In this document: piece by piece, positions 14,176-21,633 of the stretch
How positions within the stretch are numbered: the stretch's first letter is position 1
Layout of the letters: the number at the start of each line of letters is the position of its first letter
IMG/VR virus record: IMGVR_UViG_3300047550_005720
Coordinates: 1-32,845 of that record
Reading direction: 5' to 3' (one strand)
Source: a virus
DNA: 32,845 bases
Made by a program: the position numbers and the translations under genes
The notes under the pieces: model-generated
The model's input: the letters and a program-made list of their open reading frames with translations, nothing else
Told to the model about the DNA's origin: nothing
Databases searched by the model: none

Positions 14176-14853
14176 TTATTGTTGTACGAAATCCATAATC
14201 ATTGGAAACACTGTGCTAATCTGTTCTGCACACTGTCTGGCAATGATTCGATGCTCTTTTTGTGTTTCAACCCCACTCCTAAGTTCAATGTAATGGATCC
14301 ATGACCGGAGCGATCCATTCATGTACATTCTCGATACTGTTAATCCTTCAGGCAAGACGGCACGTGCTTGTTCTTTTGCAATATCATTTTGTATTGCCCA
14401 TTGATATAGATTGTTTATTTGTGCTGTAAGCACCTTTTGACGCAGCAACCACTCGTCCGCTACCGCAAGATGATGATCTCCATCCATCGGTGTGATCTCA
14501 TGACTGTTTTGACGGTTCGTAGGGTCCTGTAAACGCGCTGTACGCGTAGTGAACGATAGATCCTTTGTGGGGTCAGCATACCGCTGTGAAAACTCCTGAA
14601 AACTAAAACTACGGTGTCTTAGGATCTGTCTTGCAATGTCTCTTGTTGTAGTTATCTCGAGGCAAACACTTGCCATCTCAAAAGGAGACCAATGCTTGTG
14701 CTTGATAAGATATTTGATCAATCGTTCGTTTGTTTCTGTGTTGTGCTGGTTTGAGGGATTGGAAACGCGAGCACAATAACACACTAGATCTTGTAATGTT
14801 GATCCCGATGCGTTGACAGAATTTGAATAACTAATTAATTTTACACTCAACAT
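14176..14853 (-). CDS. thyX: Flavin-dependent thymidylate synthase ThyX
   Basis: This 225-residue enzyme makes dTMP from dUMP with methylene-THF, FAD and NADPH. The diagnostic ThyX motif RHR-x(2)-S-x(5)-S-x-RY appears as RHRSFSFQEFSQRY at about residues 79-92. A downstream YIELRSGVETQKEHR segment holds further FAD/dUMP contacts. The ATG at 14853 is chosen because GTGGAGAAA precedes it; a GTG three codons upstream would remove that site. Its start overlaps the primase stop by 7 nt. Together with NrdA and NrdB it supplies dTTP for phage replication. Confidence 0.97.
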   Translation of the reverse strand: MLSVKLISYSNSVNASGSTLQDLVCYCARVSNPSNQHNTETNERLIKYLIKHKHWSPFEMASVCLEITTTRDIARQILRHRSFSFQEFSQRYADPTKDLSFTTRTARLQDPTNRQNSHEITPMDGDHHLAVADEWLLRQKVLTAQINNLYQWAIQNDIAKEQARAVLPEGLTVSRMYMNGSLRSWIHYIELRSGVETQKEHRIIARQCAEQISTVFPMIMDFVQQ

Positions 14854-15875
14854 TTTCTCCACATTGAAAATTGCAGTTTTGCTTCAAGACCACTAAACAC
14901 GTTATTGTCAATAATCAGCTTAATATCAACTGGTTTCATCCCAGCCATCACCATATCATTAACATCTTTATACTGTATATGGCTGGGCCAAATTAACACT
15001 CTGTAACCCAACTCAATCATCTTTTCTATTCGTCCACAGATCTCTTTATTCCTTGGTTCATTATCATAACAAAAGATAACATTCTCTTTGTTTATGTTAA
15101 TGGCAGCAAGAGCACGGAGACAATCAGAGCCTGCCATTGCTAACGAATTTGGAATAAACATCGAATCGATAGGACCTTCGAAAATGTATGTAGTCTTTTC
15201 AATATTCGTATGATCAAGACCATACACCTTTGGCTTCGATTCGTCAACGATGATCGTTATATATCTCACCCCAGACTTCGAGAAATTTCTTCCCTGTAGT
15301 CCCACAAAGTTACCGTAACTATCTAACAAAGGGATTACAAGTCTTGGTTCATCTGGTTGATCTAAGTTGAATTTTTCAGGAATGAACGTGTTAACCCAGT
15401 GCTTAAACTTTGGTGCATAGAAAAGCTTATGATGGAACGTTGTAGGTATCTTACGTTTGTCAATATACTTTTTGACAGGATGATCTGGACGAAGTTGTGA
15501 AACCTTCTTAAGATCTTTGAGAGGACTGTATTTAACGAATACGGGTTTAGCAGTTGATGTTATATCTGGAACCTTCTCCACGAGCTTAACCTGTGGAGGT
15601 TGGTTCTTGTCAATAAACTTCTCGGTTTTATACTGAGAGGCTAAGTCAGGATTGCAAAGCTCAATTAGTTTGAATAACGTTGTTGAAATATTACAGTTGT
15701 GACATTTGAAATAGACGCGACGCTTGGTCTCGAGAATATATCCCCGAGCCTTGCGTTTATCTTTTTTCGAATCACCACAGAAAGGGCACCTGCAATTATA
15801 AACATCGTTCTTTTTCTTAAACCCAGTAAGGTGGTTAGAAATAAGTCCGATATACTTAAAATCAATATGATCCAA
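14847..15875 (-). CDS. DNA primase with zinc finger and TOPRIM domain
   Basis: The 342-residue protein has a zinc-binding head with Cys30/Cys33 (CPFCGDS) and Cys58/Cys61 (CHNC). A linker follows, then a TOPRIM domain with IFEGPIDSMFIP (catalytic Glu) and NVIFCYDNEPRNKE (acidic metal site). This is the layout of DnaG and phage primases such as T4 gp61, which lay RNA primers for the lagging strand. The start is a TTG (DHIDFKYIGL follows), supported by GTGAGG at proper spacing and by the family's habit of starting with this segment. It is the first gene after the promoter at 15906-15934. Confidence 0.94.
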   Translation of the reverse strand: MDHIDFKYIGLISNHLTGFKKKNDVYNCRCPFCGDSKKDKRKARGYILETKRRVYFKCHNCNISTTLFKLIELCNPDLASQYKTEKFIDKNQPPQVKLVEKVPDITSTAKPVFVKYSPLKDLKKVSQLRPDHPVKKYIDKRKIPTTFHHKLFYAPKFKHWVNTFIPEKFNLDQPDEPRLVIPLLDSYGNFVGLQGRNFSKSGVRYITIIVDESKPKVYGLDHTNIEKTTYIFEGPIDSMFIPNSLAMAGSDCLRALAAININKENVIFCYDNEPRNKEICGRIEKMIELGYRVLIWPSHIQYKDVNDMVMAGMKPVDIKLIIDNNVFSGLEAKLQFSMWRKC

Positions 15876-15905
15876 TTTAATACCTCACTCACACACGACA
15901 TAGCG

Positions 15906-15934
15906 ATTATACAAACATCGCTTTAGTAAGTCAA
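15906..15934 (-). promoter_or_regulatory. Sigma70 promoter (TTGACT-17-TATAAT)
   Basis: Minus-strand TTGACT at 15929-15934 and a perfect TATAAT at 15906-15911 with 17-nt spacing lie 31 nt upstream of the primase start. The -35 box abuts the stop codon of the upstream gene. It probably drives primase, thyX, nrdA and the following genes. Confidence 0.85.
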
Positions 15935-16174
15935 CTAAAACAACTTATCAATTCGTACGTGAGCGAGGATATATCCTACAACAATGGCGCCACCAAAAAT
16001 CATCCAGCGCCATCTTTCAAGTATTCCAATTCTTTTAGATACGTCGTCAAACTTGTGGCAAAGAGCTTGATGCTGTTCTTTTTGCTCTTCACGCATCTCC
16101 TCAATTTTTATTCCAATGTTTTTTACTTCGTTTTCCAGCACAGCAATTCTCGAAGTTGTGTCAAACGTTTCCAT
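15935..16174 (-). CDS. XhlA-like coiled-coil membrane protein
   Basis: This 79-residue protein has a coiled coil at about residues 8-50 (VLENEVKNIGIKIEEMREEQ), then one membrane helix in RWRWMIFGGAIVVGYILAHV near the C-terminus, ending RIDKLF. The layout matches haemolysin XhlA-type phage proteins, which are tied to host lysis. I recognise the motif KIEEMREEQ...HxALCxxFD...LERWRWM from other phages. It lies in the lysis region, the last gene before the primase promoter. A role as a holin partner is plausible but not shown. Confidence 0.83.
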   Translation of the reverse strand: METFDTTSRIAVLENEVKNIGIKIEEMREEQKEQHQALCHKFDDVSKRIGILERWRWMIFGGAIVVGYILAHVRIDKLF

Positions 16175-16363
16175 TTACTTCTTAGCAGGAGGAACCTGTG
16201 TACCTTCAAGTTTCTTATGGATCTTAACATCTTTACAAACTTGTTTTGACTTGCCGTCTTTTTGTTTCTGATCAACACACACTTTTTTCGTTTCTGGAGC
16301 TTTGTCGGCTGCAAATGAAACAGTTGTAAAAGCAAAAAGGAAAGCAAATAAAATTTTATTCAT
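16175..16363 (-). CDS. Small exported protein
   Basis: The ATG at 16363 is preceded by TGGAG, so it is chosen over the ATG four codons upstream, which overlaps the previous stop. The 62-residue product begins MNKILFAFLFAFTTVSFAAD, a clear Sec signal peptide with an SFA-A cleavage site. The mature part is about 43 residues, very basic, with two Cys (KVCVDQKQK and KQVCKDVK). A small disulphide-linked periplasmic peptide is likely. The function is unknown. Confidence 0.78.
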   Translation of the reverse strand: MNKILFAFLFAFTTVSFAADKAPETKKVCVDQKQKDGKSKQVCKDVKIHKKLEGTQVPPAKK

Positions 16364-16374
16364 GGTGTTCTCCA

Positions 16375-16881
16375 TTAAATTTCTGGTTGTGGTGGTTGCA
16401 CGGGAGCTGGTTTTCCACCAAAGCCTGTTATAACTTGTGGTGCCACTTCAGCAACAGCTTGCGTTGGCGCGATATTTATCATTCCTGTTGTTGTAGTATA
16501 TTGTGCTGCAGGAGCAGTAAATGTCAAAGGAGAAGGAGACGAGGGTCTAACAGGTGCCGGCGATTGCGATACTGGAGAAGGTGGAGGAGCTTTTGTTGCA
16601 GCTTCTATTGCTTTCATCCTTGCATCTTTGTCGTCGCCGGCAAGCATAATACCCGAAAGTGTACCTGTTAGAAATGTTGCAACAGGAATAATCAACTCAA
16701 AAAACTTGTTGTCAACAGGACTCATACCATTCATTGGTTGTGTAACAAAGATAAGGCTGTACAAAACAACAAACACAATACCAAAAAGTGTTAGACCTAA
16801 AATAATACCAATAAAGAATTTAAGTCGTGCATTTAACTCTTCGGAAGTATATTTTTCGTCACTAAAAAATGCTTTAATCAT
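16375..16881 (-). CDS. Two-helix membrane protein, holin candidate
   Basis: This 168-residue protein begins MIKAFFSDEKYTSEELNARL, followed by two membrane segments at about 22-48 (FFIGIILGLTLFGIVFVVLY) and 64-84 (ELIIPVATFLTGTLSGIMLA). The second half is a Pro/Ala/Thr-rich extension. I recall the first 80 residues from many aquatic phages, where they are encoded next to lysis genes. Two transmembrane helices and location make it a holin candidate, although the long Pro-rich tail is unusual for a holin. The start overlaps the upstream lipoprotein stop by 4 nt. Confidence 0.82.
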   Translation of the reverse strand: MIKAFFSDEKYTSEELNARLKFFIGIILGLTLFGIVFVVLYSLIFVTQPMNGMSPVDNKFFELIIPVATFLTGTLSGIMLAGDDKDARMKAIEAATKAPPPSPVSQSPAPVRPSSPSPLTFTAPAAQYTTTTGMINIAPTQAVAEVAPQVITGFGGKPAPVQPPQPEI

Positions 16882-17108
16882 TTACACGCTCCTTTATTTT
16901 CTTTTACCTGCTGTGGTGCTACTGTTTGAGGTTTCTGACCGTCTTTCAGGTAATGAGCCAAGTCTTCAGGACAAGTACCATTTGCACTGCAGTATGGTTT
17001 TTTACATTGTTCATCGTTCCAGTTTTTTGGATCCTGGCAAGGATATCTATAATGTTCCTCGCATCCAGCAAGAAACAAAACAAAAGCAAGAAGAGTTAAT
17101 ATTTTCAT
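16878..17108 (-). CDS. Small cysteine-rich lipoprotein
   Basis: The ATG at 17108 with AAAGGG before it starts a 76-residue protein whose signal ends LFLAGC, placing the lipidated Cys at residue 16. The mature part has EEHYRYPCQDPKNWNDEQC, YCSANGTCPEDL and a C-terminal Cys, with conserved Cys spacing. I recognise the RYPCQDPxNW...CPEDL pattern as a phage lipoprotein family of unknown function. It is coupled to its neighbours by overlapping stop/start codons. An outer- or inner-membrane anchored periplasmic role is likely. Confidence 0.83.
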   Translation of the reverse strand: MKILTLLAFVLFLAGCEEHYRYPCQDPKNWNDEQCKKPYCSANGTCPEDLAHYLKDGQKPQTVAPQQVKENKGACK

Positions 17109-17110
17109 TA

Positions 17111-17275
17111 TCATCCCTTTATAAGATAGACAATAGATGCAAGAATCATTCCCACAACTATGATTGTTTTCCAACTAATGTCATCAATTTTCATCTTAAA
17201 CCAAGGGCTTGATACTTCTACTCGCTCACGTTCATCATCAACTGGACATTGTTGATTGTTATCAATATGTTTCAC
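17111..17275 (-). CDS. Small single-pass membrane protein
   Basis: A GTG immediately after the endolysin stop codon opens a 54-residue frame reading KHIDNNQQCPVDDERERVEV, then a membrane helix at the C-terminus (TIIVVGMILASIVYLI) ending KG. The TGA is embedded in the start region of the downstream lipoprotein. The N-in topology and KIDDISWKTIIVVG segment resemble small phage membrane proteins of the lysis region. No ATG alternative gives the helix with a soluble N-part. Gene status rests on tight packing and composition. Confidence 0.62.
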   Translation of the reverse strand: MKHIDNNQQCPVDDERERVEVSSPWFKMKIDDISWKTIIVVGMILASIVYLIKG

Positions 17276-17914
17276 TTACGCACCAAATACATGAAGTGCA
17301 TGGTTGTAGTGCTTGATACGATCATCCAGACCTATCGTACCACCATTGATTCTTTTTGTCAGAGTTAGAATATCACCCTTGTCTGCCCACTGATTAAGAT
17401 TGTTAGTTTCCCAGAACCAACATGCAGACTGAGCTGCTCCCTCAAACGTCTGAAGATATTCAGCTGCTTCTTCAACTGAGATTTGAAGCGAGGCTGCAAA
17501 CCACGTGTAGTTTTCTTTACCTGTTAGCTGAATTAAACCCCGACCACAGTAACGATATCCATCACCACTTGCTTCATCACCATTGCCCATGCGATTAGCA
17601 TAGACCTTGTTTGCAATTGCTTCTTGTTTGTTTGGAAGGCTTGCATAGTGATTTGCTGATGCATCGTCAGGGAAATATTTTGGAAAAATTTTACGAAGCG
17701 TTGCTGCTTTGTAATTTAAATTTTCCTTTAAAGTCCGGAAGTTACCACTTTCATGTGCGCATTGAGCTACGAAGGCAGCAACGCGTTGCGGTGTGTTAAT
17801 ATTGTAATCAGGAAGCAGCTGATTCAGAGCATCGTACCAATAATTGAGGTATGGGTTGCCTGGAATGCATTGCTCCAGTTTTTCTTTTGTAAATTCAAAC
17901 GTAAATTCAGCCAT
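17276..17914 (-). CDS. GH19 (chitinase-like) endolysin
   Basis: The 212-residue protein is a glycoside hydrolase family 19-type lysozyme that cuts the glycan strands of peptidoglycan. AHESGNFRTLKENLNYKA near residues 53-70 carries the catalytic Glu55 and a second acidic Glu64. YRYCGRGLIQLTGKENY (about 113-130) is the conserved substrate-groove block, and NGGTIGLDDR is near the C-terminus. There is no signal peptide, so it needs a holin to reach the wall. AGGAGAATGCA precedes the ATG. The spanin pair upstream and membrane proteins downstream complete a Gram-negative lysis module. Confidence 0.94.
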   Translation of the reverse strand: MAEFTFEFTKEKLEQCIPGNPYLNYWYDALNQLLPDYNINTPQRVAAFVAQCAHESGNFRTLKENLNYKAATLRKIFPKYFPDDASANHYASLPNKQEAIANKVYANRMGNGDEASGDGYRYCGRGLIQLTGKENYTWFAASLQISVEEAAEYLQTFEGAAQSACWFWETNNLNQWADKGDILTLTKRINGGTIGLDDRIKHYNHALHVFGA

Positions 17915-17923
17915 TGCATTCTC

Positions 17924-18130
17924 CTATGCTAAAGCTTTAGCAACATTAATCGCCCCGATGATAATATCTCTATACATGATATTTTCCTCAAGTTGAGCTG
18001 TTTGATCGTTGATTGCATTAACCAAACCGATATTATTTACCAGTTCTTTGTATTCATCAGGTGATATTTCACCTGTTTGCAATGCTTGTTGAAGGGCCTG
18101 TGCCTGTACTGCCATTTCATGTATTGTCAT
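17924..18130 (-). CDS. Small helical hypothetical protein
   Basis: The protein has 68 residues, mostly alpha-helical, with MTIHEMAVQAQALQQALQTG, GEISPDEYKELVNN and ENIMYRDIIIGAINVAKALA. I recall similar short phage proteins (EISPDEYKELV) near lysis genes, without a function. The ATG overlaps the o-spanin stop by 4 nt. It lacks a membrane segment, so it is not an obvious holin. Confidence 0.75.
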   Translation of the reverse strand: MTIHEMAVQAQALQQALQTGEISPDEYKELVNNIGLVNAINDQTAQLEENIMYRDIIIGAINVAKALA

Positions 18131-18546
18131 GGGCGTGGTCTCTTTGCGATGGCTTTTTGAATTAATTCAGCCGATTGGTTGATCGATGTGAGCTTTAACT
18201 CACAATATGTCTTGCTGACTGTAATACCAGAATTATATCTGGTGTGAATTTCAACAACCATTTTGTCCAATAGCTCAACTGGACTAATTGTTTGCTTATT
18301 CTTTGGAATGTGTTGGCTGTAATTCTTTAGCTCTGTTGATGTAACAAAGAGAGCGTCGACGTCAGCACGTGCAAGAAGTGATACACCGCAATTTTCTTTT
18401 GCGAGTTGTGATTGTGTGCGAATTTTATTTACAAGGGCATACTCATTTGAATCGAAAGGAGCAATTGTGAATCTATCGACAACAGGTTGAATCACAGCAC
18501 ATCCTGAAAAGAATACAAATGATAATACTGCTAGAATATTTTTCAT
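18127..18546 (-). CDS. Outer-membrane spanin lipoprotein (Rz1-like) candidate
   Basis: This 139-residue protein has a lipoprotein signal ending FFSGC with Cys16 as the lipid anchor. An exported helical domain follows (NKIRTQSQLAKENCGVSLLA) and a basic end (AIAKRPRP). It directly follows the i-spanin-like gene with an ATGA overlap. Inner-membrane coiled coil plus outer-membrane lipoprotein in tandem is the layout of two-component spanins that fuse the membranes at the end of lysis. It is longer than classical Rz1 and not Pro-rich, so the call rests on arrangement and lipobox. Confidence 0.72.
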   Translation of the reverse strand: MKNILAVLSFVFFSGCAVIQPVVDRFTIAPFDSNEYALVNKIRTQSQLAKENCGVSLLARADVDALFVTSTELKNYSQHIPKNKQTISPVELLDKMVVEIHTRYNSGITVSKTYCELKLTSINQSAELIQKAIAKRPRP

Positions 18547-19130
18547 TTTACGCTCTCATATATTTTCTTTTGTTCTTTATACCATTCTTGCCAACCGAGT
18601 AACTGCTCTCTCATTTGGTAATAGGTTCCGTAGTTTTCTGTGACTGTTCTGATGAGCTCGCTTGCTTTAACATTGGAGGTTCCTTCAACAGTTGGTCCGG
18701 AACTTGGGGCCACGACATTTTGACTGGCACTGTTGTGGAGCACGACAGCAGCATTAGACAAAGTGCACAGGTTGTCATACTTTGTAACAACCTTCTCAAT
18801 AATCTGCACGTTAGCATTTGTATTCTCCTTAACCACCTTTATTTTTTCGACCACTTTCGTCTGTATAACTGTATTGACTTCAGCCGACTTTTGTTCGGCT
18901 TCTTTAACCTTTGCCTCGTATTCAGCCACCTTTGCCCTGTATTGTTTTGTCCCATATAACATACCCTCAAAGAATAGACCTAAACAAACAATTGCCAGTG
19001 CTACTGGTACAATAAAAATTTTATAAGCTCCGGCAAACCGTGCTAACAGATAAACTAACACCCCAAAAACAACGACCCCGTGGGCAATCCAAGGGGTCTT
19101 ATCACCAACTATTATATCAAGTAGAAGCAT
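18543..19130 (-). CDS. Inner-membrane spanin-like protein (Rz-like)
   Basis: This 195-residue protein has two or three hydrophobic helices in residues 12-58 (HGVVVFGVLVYLLARF and IFIVPVALAIVCLGLFFEG). A long periplasmic coiled coil follows at 63-120 (YRAKVAEYEAKVKEAEQKSA), then CTLSNAAVVLHNSASQ and a terminal REQLLGWQEWYKEQKKIYE helix. The periplasmic coiled coil with LSNAAVxLHN and WQEWY is typical of Rz-like proteins of large phages. It pairs with the lipoprotein encoded immediately downstream. Known i-spanins usually have one membrane helix, so the extra segment is a variation. Confidence 0.82.
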   Translation of the reverse strand: MLLLDIIVGDKTPWIAHGVVVFGVLVYLLARFAGAYKIFIVPVALAIVCLGLFFEGMLYGTKQYRAKVAEYEAKVKEAEQKSAEVNTVIQTKVVEKIKVVKENTNANVQIIEKVVTKYDNLCTLSNAAVVLHNSASQNVVAPSSGPTVEGTSNVKASELIRTVTENYGTYYQMREQLLGWQEWYKEQKKIYESVK

Positions 19131-19676
19131 TTACACCACCTTTTTACGCCGTATAATGCTGACTATTGATTTCTTTCTTTTAGGTGCTGAAGGATCATCT
19201 TTCATTGGTTTACCTAAAGGGGTACTACCAGGAAAAGCAATATTACCTGCACCAACATTGTTGGCGGCTACTTCTTCAGTAATTGTTTTCCATTGTCTGA
19301 CAAGATGTTCAGTTAAAACTTTTTCGTTTGTGCAGTCAATGTTTTTGTGTTCTTTGAACAGAAAATATGCGGCTGCAATTGAGGCCAACCGAGTTGAACC
19401 ACCGGGAAGTTTTGCAAGAATCTTTTTGATGTTGGCTGTAACAATATCAAAATACCCCCACGCACGTCTTTCATCTGCAGATGTGAGAGTTGATCTTGGT
19501 TTCAGCACCTTTCCGTTCTTATCGATAATTCCGAGTTGATAAGCTGGCCATTTCTCAAATGGAGTCGTGATCCGCTTGAGAAACTGATACACCATGTACA
19601 TATCAACAAATTGATTTGTGCCACCAATTTTTTTGTTTTGTACGGTGTTTATTTGACTTACTGGTACAGTTGCCAT
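19131..19676 (-). CDS. Virion-associated hypothetical protein
   Basis: The 181-residue protein contains YMVYQFLKRITTPFEKWPAY, LGIIDKNGKVL and WGYFDIVTANIKKILAKLPG, ending with a Lys/Arg-rich tail (RKKSIVSIIRRKKVV). I recall this FLKRITTPF-x-KW...LGIID block from T4-like and marine phages, where the gene stays beside head and neck genes. There is no enzyme motif. It is coupled to the upstream gene by a shared stop/start. A structural or packaging-associated role is inferred from its neighbours. Confidence 0.8.
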   Translation of the reverse strand: MATVPVSQINTVQNKKIGGTNQFVDMYMVYQFLKRITTPFEKWPAYQLGIIDKNGKVLKPRSTLTSADERRAWGYFDIVTANIKKILAKLPGGSTRLASIAAAYFLFKEHKNIDCTNEKVLTEHLVRQWKTITEEVAANNVGAGNIAFPGSTPLGKPMKDDPSAPKRKKSIVSIIRRKKVV

Positions 19677-20068
19677 TAGATCTTCCCTAAAACTTCTTCT
19701 ATCCGTTTATCAGAAGGAATTCCCTCTGTAAATATTGTTTCGTTTGTAATACCTATATTACAAACCGTTTCTGGAAGTGTACCGAGCAAAACAAGAAACG
19801 GTTTTAGCATGTGGTACTGGCCACGAAGCTTGACAAATAACATTCTTGTTGCTGGCTCAACACCAAACACGTTGTATAAAACAGTTAGGTGATTGAGAAT
19901 TAGACGTTCTTTCAGATCACCCGTTTCAATATATTTATTGAACAATCTTTTAATATATTTAAACCTATTAAGGTCTTCGTAAAACTCGATAGTATCACAA
20001 CACTGTGTACTATTATAGTGCTTTGCTGCATATAACAAAATGTTGCTTTCGTCAAGTTTTTCAATCAT
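19676..20068 (-). CDS. Conserved phage hypothetical protein (YEDL...KYIKRL family)
   Basis: The protein has 130 residues, all-helical, with TIEFYEDLNRFKYIKRLFNK, GDLKERLILNHLTVLYNVFG and ATRMLF. This FYEDL-x-R-x-KYIKRL...ERLILNH pattern is widespread in large phages in my recollection, close to virion genes. The function is unknown. Its start overlaps the upstream stop by 1 nt. Confidence 0.85.
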   Translation of the reverse strand: MIEKLDESNILLYAAKHYNSTQCCDTIEFYEDLNRFKYIKRLFNKYIETGDLKERLILNHLTVLYNVFGVEPATRMLFVKLRGQYHMLKPFLVLLGTLPETVCNIGITNETIFTEGIPSDKRIEEVLGKI

Positions 20069-20406
20069 CAGAATGAGCTTAAAGCAACCCTCTTCAGCGT
20101 ATTATTAGCGGTTGCAATATAGAGATAACTCGAATCGTAGAAGATTGTACCTTGAGCTACAGTAATTGTGCTATTTGCTGGAGTACGGGTGTCGCGAACA
20201 ATAACAGAATTTGCTGAAAGCACGCTAGTGTTCGACATTGTCACGTTAGCACTATGTGTAACAGCAAACTTCACATTACCAAGAAGATTGCCTACTGTGA
20301 TCTTCTTGGTTTCAGGAGACCCCGAAGGATCATCTACGATTAATAGAAGATCATCCGAGGTCGCATTAGTAAGAGCTGTAAGCTCTGTTACTTTCTTGGT
20401 TGCCAT
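20068..20406 (-). CDS. Short virion protein, tail-fibre/collar N-domain-like
   Basis: This 112-residue protein begins KKVTELTALTNATSDDLLLI followed by VDDPSGSPETKKITVGNLLG. That block opens many phage tail-fibre and structural proteins. The rest is Ser/Thr/Asn-rich beta sequence with SSYLYIATANNTLKRVAL at the end, typical of beta-stranded virion proteins. There is no long fibre shaft here, so it may be a head or tail decoration or an adaptor. It sits directly after the 174-residue structural gene and is coupled to it. Confidence 0.82.
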   Translation of the reverse strand: MATKKVTELTALTNATSDDLLLIVDDPSGSPETKKITVGNLLGNVKFAVTHSANVTMSNTSVLSANSVIVRDTRTPANSTITVAQGTIFYDSSYLYIATANNTLKRVALSSF

Positions 20407-20930
20407 TAGCTATCAGCTGCTACCGTGTCGTCGTTAGCATCAGAAGCAGCTGTTGACGTCATGCTACGCATTGCAACAAGTGTCTCAACTTGTTTACGAC
20501 CAGCGCGGCCACCCGAACCAACAACATAATTGATCCAACCAGGTGTTTTCAGACCGTTTGCGCGGTTTGCAGACACACGAGCTTCAGTAACGTCAACACC
20601 AACAATGTCTTGTTTGTTAGCCAGTGAACGACCAACATAAGAGTTGTTGAGATCTTTTGGTGATTGTTGATAGTATAATGTAGCTGCTGCGTTAGTTGTT
20701 CCAGCGTATGTTGTTGAAACAGTGATAGCAGTGCTATTAACAACACTAGCTACTCTATAACGAGTGTTTGTTCCTGGTGCAGTGTTTGCTGTTGAAAGAA
20801 ACACAACATCACCAACTTTAACAGTGGTGCCTAACGTTGTTGATGAGTTTGCAACAATGCTTGCGCTACCGTTTGTAAGCACGACAGTGCCAGTAACTGC
20901 GCCTTGATCTAATTTACCCCATAGTGCCAT
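20406..20930 (-). CDS. Virion structural protein (MALWG family)
   Basis: This 174-residue protein begins MALWGKLDQGAVTGTVVLTN, followed by a Ser/Thr/Val-rich beta domain (TTVKVGDVVFLSTANT, RYRVASVVNSTAITVS). A C-terminal part holds TPGWINYVVGSGGRAGRKQV, ETLVAMRSM. I recognise the opening and the ending from T4-like marine phages, where the gene lies in the virion block. It looks like a small head or neck component. GGAGTAGTAAA precedes the ATG; an AATAAATAAC stretch upstream may be a weak late promoter. Confidence 0.85.
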   Translation of the reverse strand: MALWGKLDQGAVTGTVVLTNGSASIVANSSTTLGTTVKVGDVVFLSTANTAPGTNTRYRVASVVNSTAITVSTTYAGTTNAAATLYYQQSPKDLNNSYVGRSLANKQDIVGVDVTEARVSANRANGLKTPGWINYVVGSGGRAGRKQVETLVAMRSMTSTAASDANDDTVAADS

Positions 20931-20952
20931 TTTACTACTCCTTTGTTTTTAG

Positions 20953-21144
20953 TTATTTATTCATTAAATCTTGCATGTAAGCAGATGTTTTATTGTTTCT
21001 CTTTGGTTTTTGATTGGTTTCACCAGCAGCAGATTGATTTGTAACCCTAAGTTCTGCAAACGAAGGAGGATTTCTTTTTATCTGCTGTTTCTGCTGTTCA
21101 ATACCAGCGTCTGTTATTATTGCGTTACCAACAAAAAAGCCCAT
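20953..21144 (-). CDS. Small hypothetical protein
   Basis: The ATG at 21144, 1 nt after the stop of the EF-hand gene, gives 63 residues beginning MGFFVGNAIITDAGIEQQKQ and ending AYMQDLMNK. A longer TTG-initiated frame inside the upstream gene is less likely. The composition (Gln, Asn, Lys, Pro) suggests a flexible protein. No family is recognised. Its place suggests a virion-associated role, without further evidence. Confidence 0.7.
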   Translation of the reverse strand: MGFFVGNAIITDAGIEQQKQQIKRNPPSFAELRVTNQSAAGETNQKPKRNNKTSAYMQDLMNK

Positions 21145-21145
21145 A

Positions 21146-21625
21146 TTATTCCAATCTTTCTGCTCTTGATTTAATATCCTCAACTTCTTTATCAGTGAAG
21201 AGAGCTACTTCTTCATTGCGAAGTTTTTTGAGGATGGCACCAGCAACGCGCTTACGCGCTTCTTCTGAACCATATCTTTTAGCAGCTTTAGCGGCAATTT
21301 TACTAAACATCTTGCCTGGCTTACCGATGTCTTTACCAGCACGAGCAGCTTTTGCTGAGTATGAAGCCTCATCAACCTGTTCAACTTCTTCTTTCATTGC
21401 AGCTTTAATCGCTGAACGACGGTTCTTAAGATAAGAATCTGACTTATCGACTTTACCATCGTTGTTGACGTCAGCGTCTTCTTTACCGACAGGATCAAGT
21501 TTTTTCTTTTTTGCTTCGATCAGCTCAGCTTCGACTTTTGTAAGAGCAACTACACCAGCACTCATTGATTGCTGGGCTGCCTTAATTACGCTCTCTGGCA
21601 GGTTAAAATTTTTATTTGAGTGCAT
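21146..21625 (-). CDS. EF-hand/dockerin-like, lysine-rich virion-type protein
   Basis: This 159-residue protein contains a 12-residue calcium loop at about 52-63 (DVNNDGKVDKSD), with Asp, Asn and Asp at coordinating positions 1, 3 and 5 and Asp at 9 and 12. That loop is followed by YLKNRRSA. A basic helical block comes later (KAARAGKDIGKPGKMFSKIA, KRYGSEEARKRVAGAILKKL). I recall both blocks together in T4-like phage head-region proteins. Calcium binding is inferred from the loop only. GGAGAAACC precedes the ATG. Confidence 0.8.
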   Translation of the reverse strand: MHSNKNFNLPESVIKAAQQSMSAGVVALTKVEAELIEAKKKKLDPVGKEDADVNNDGKVDKSDSYLKNRRSAIKAAMKEEVEQVDEASYSAKAARAGKDIGKPGKMFSKIAAKAAKRYGSEEARKRVAGAILKKLRNEEVALFTDKEVEDIKSRAERLE

Positions 21626-21633
21626 GGTTTCTC

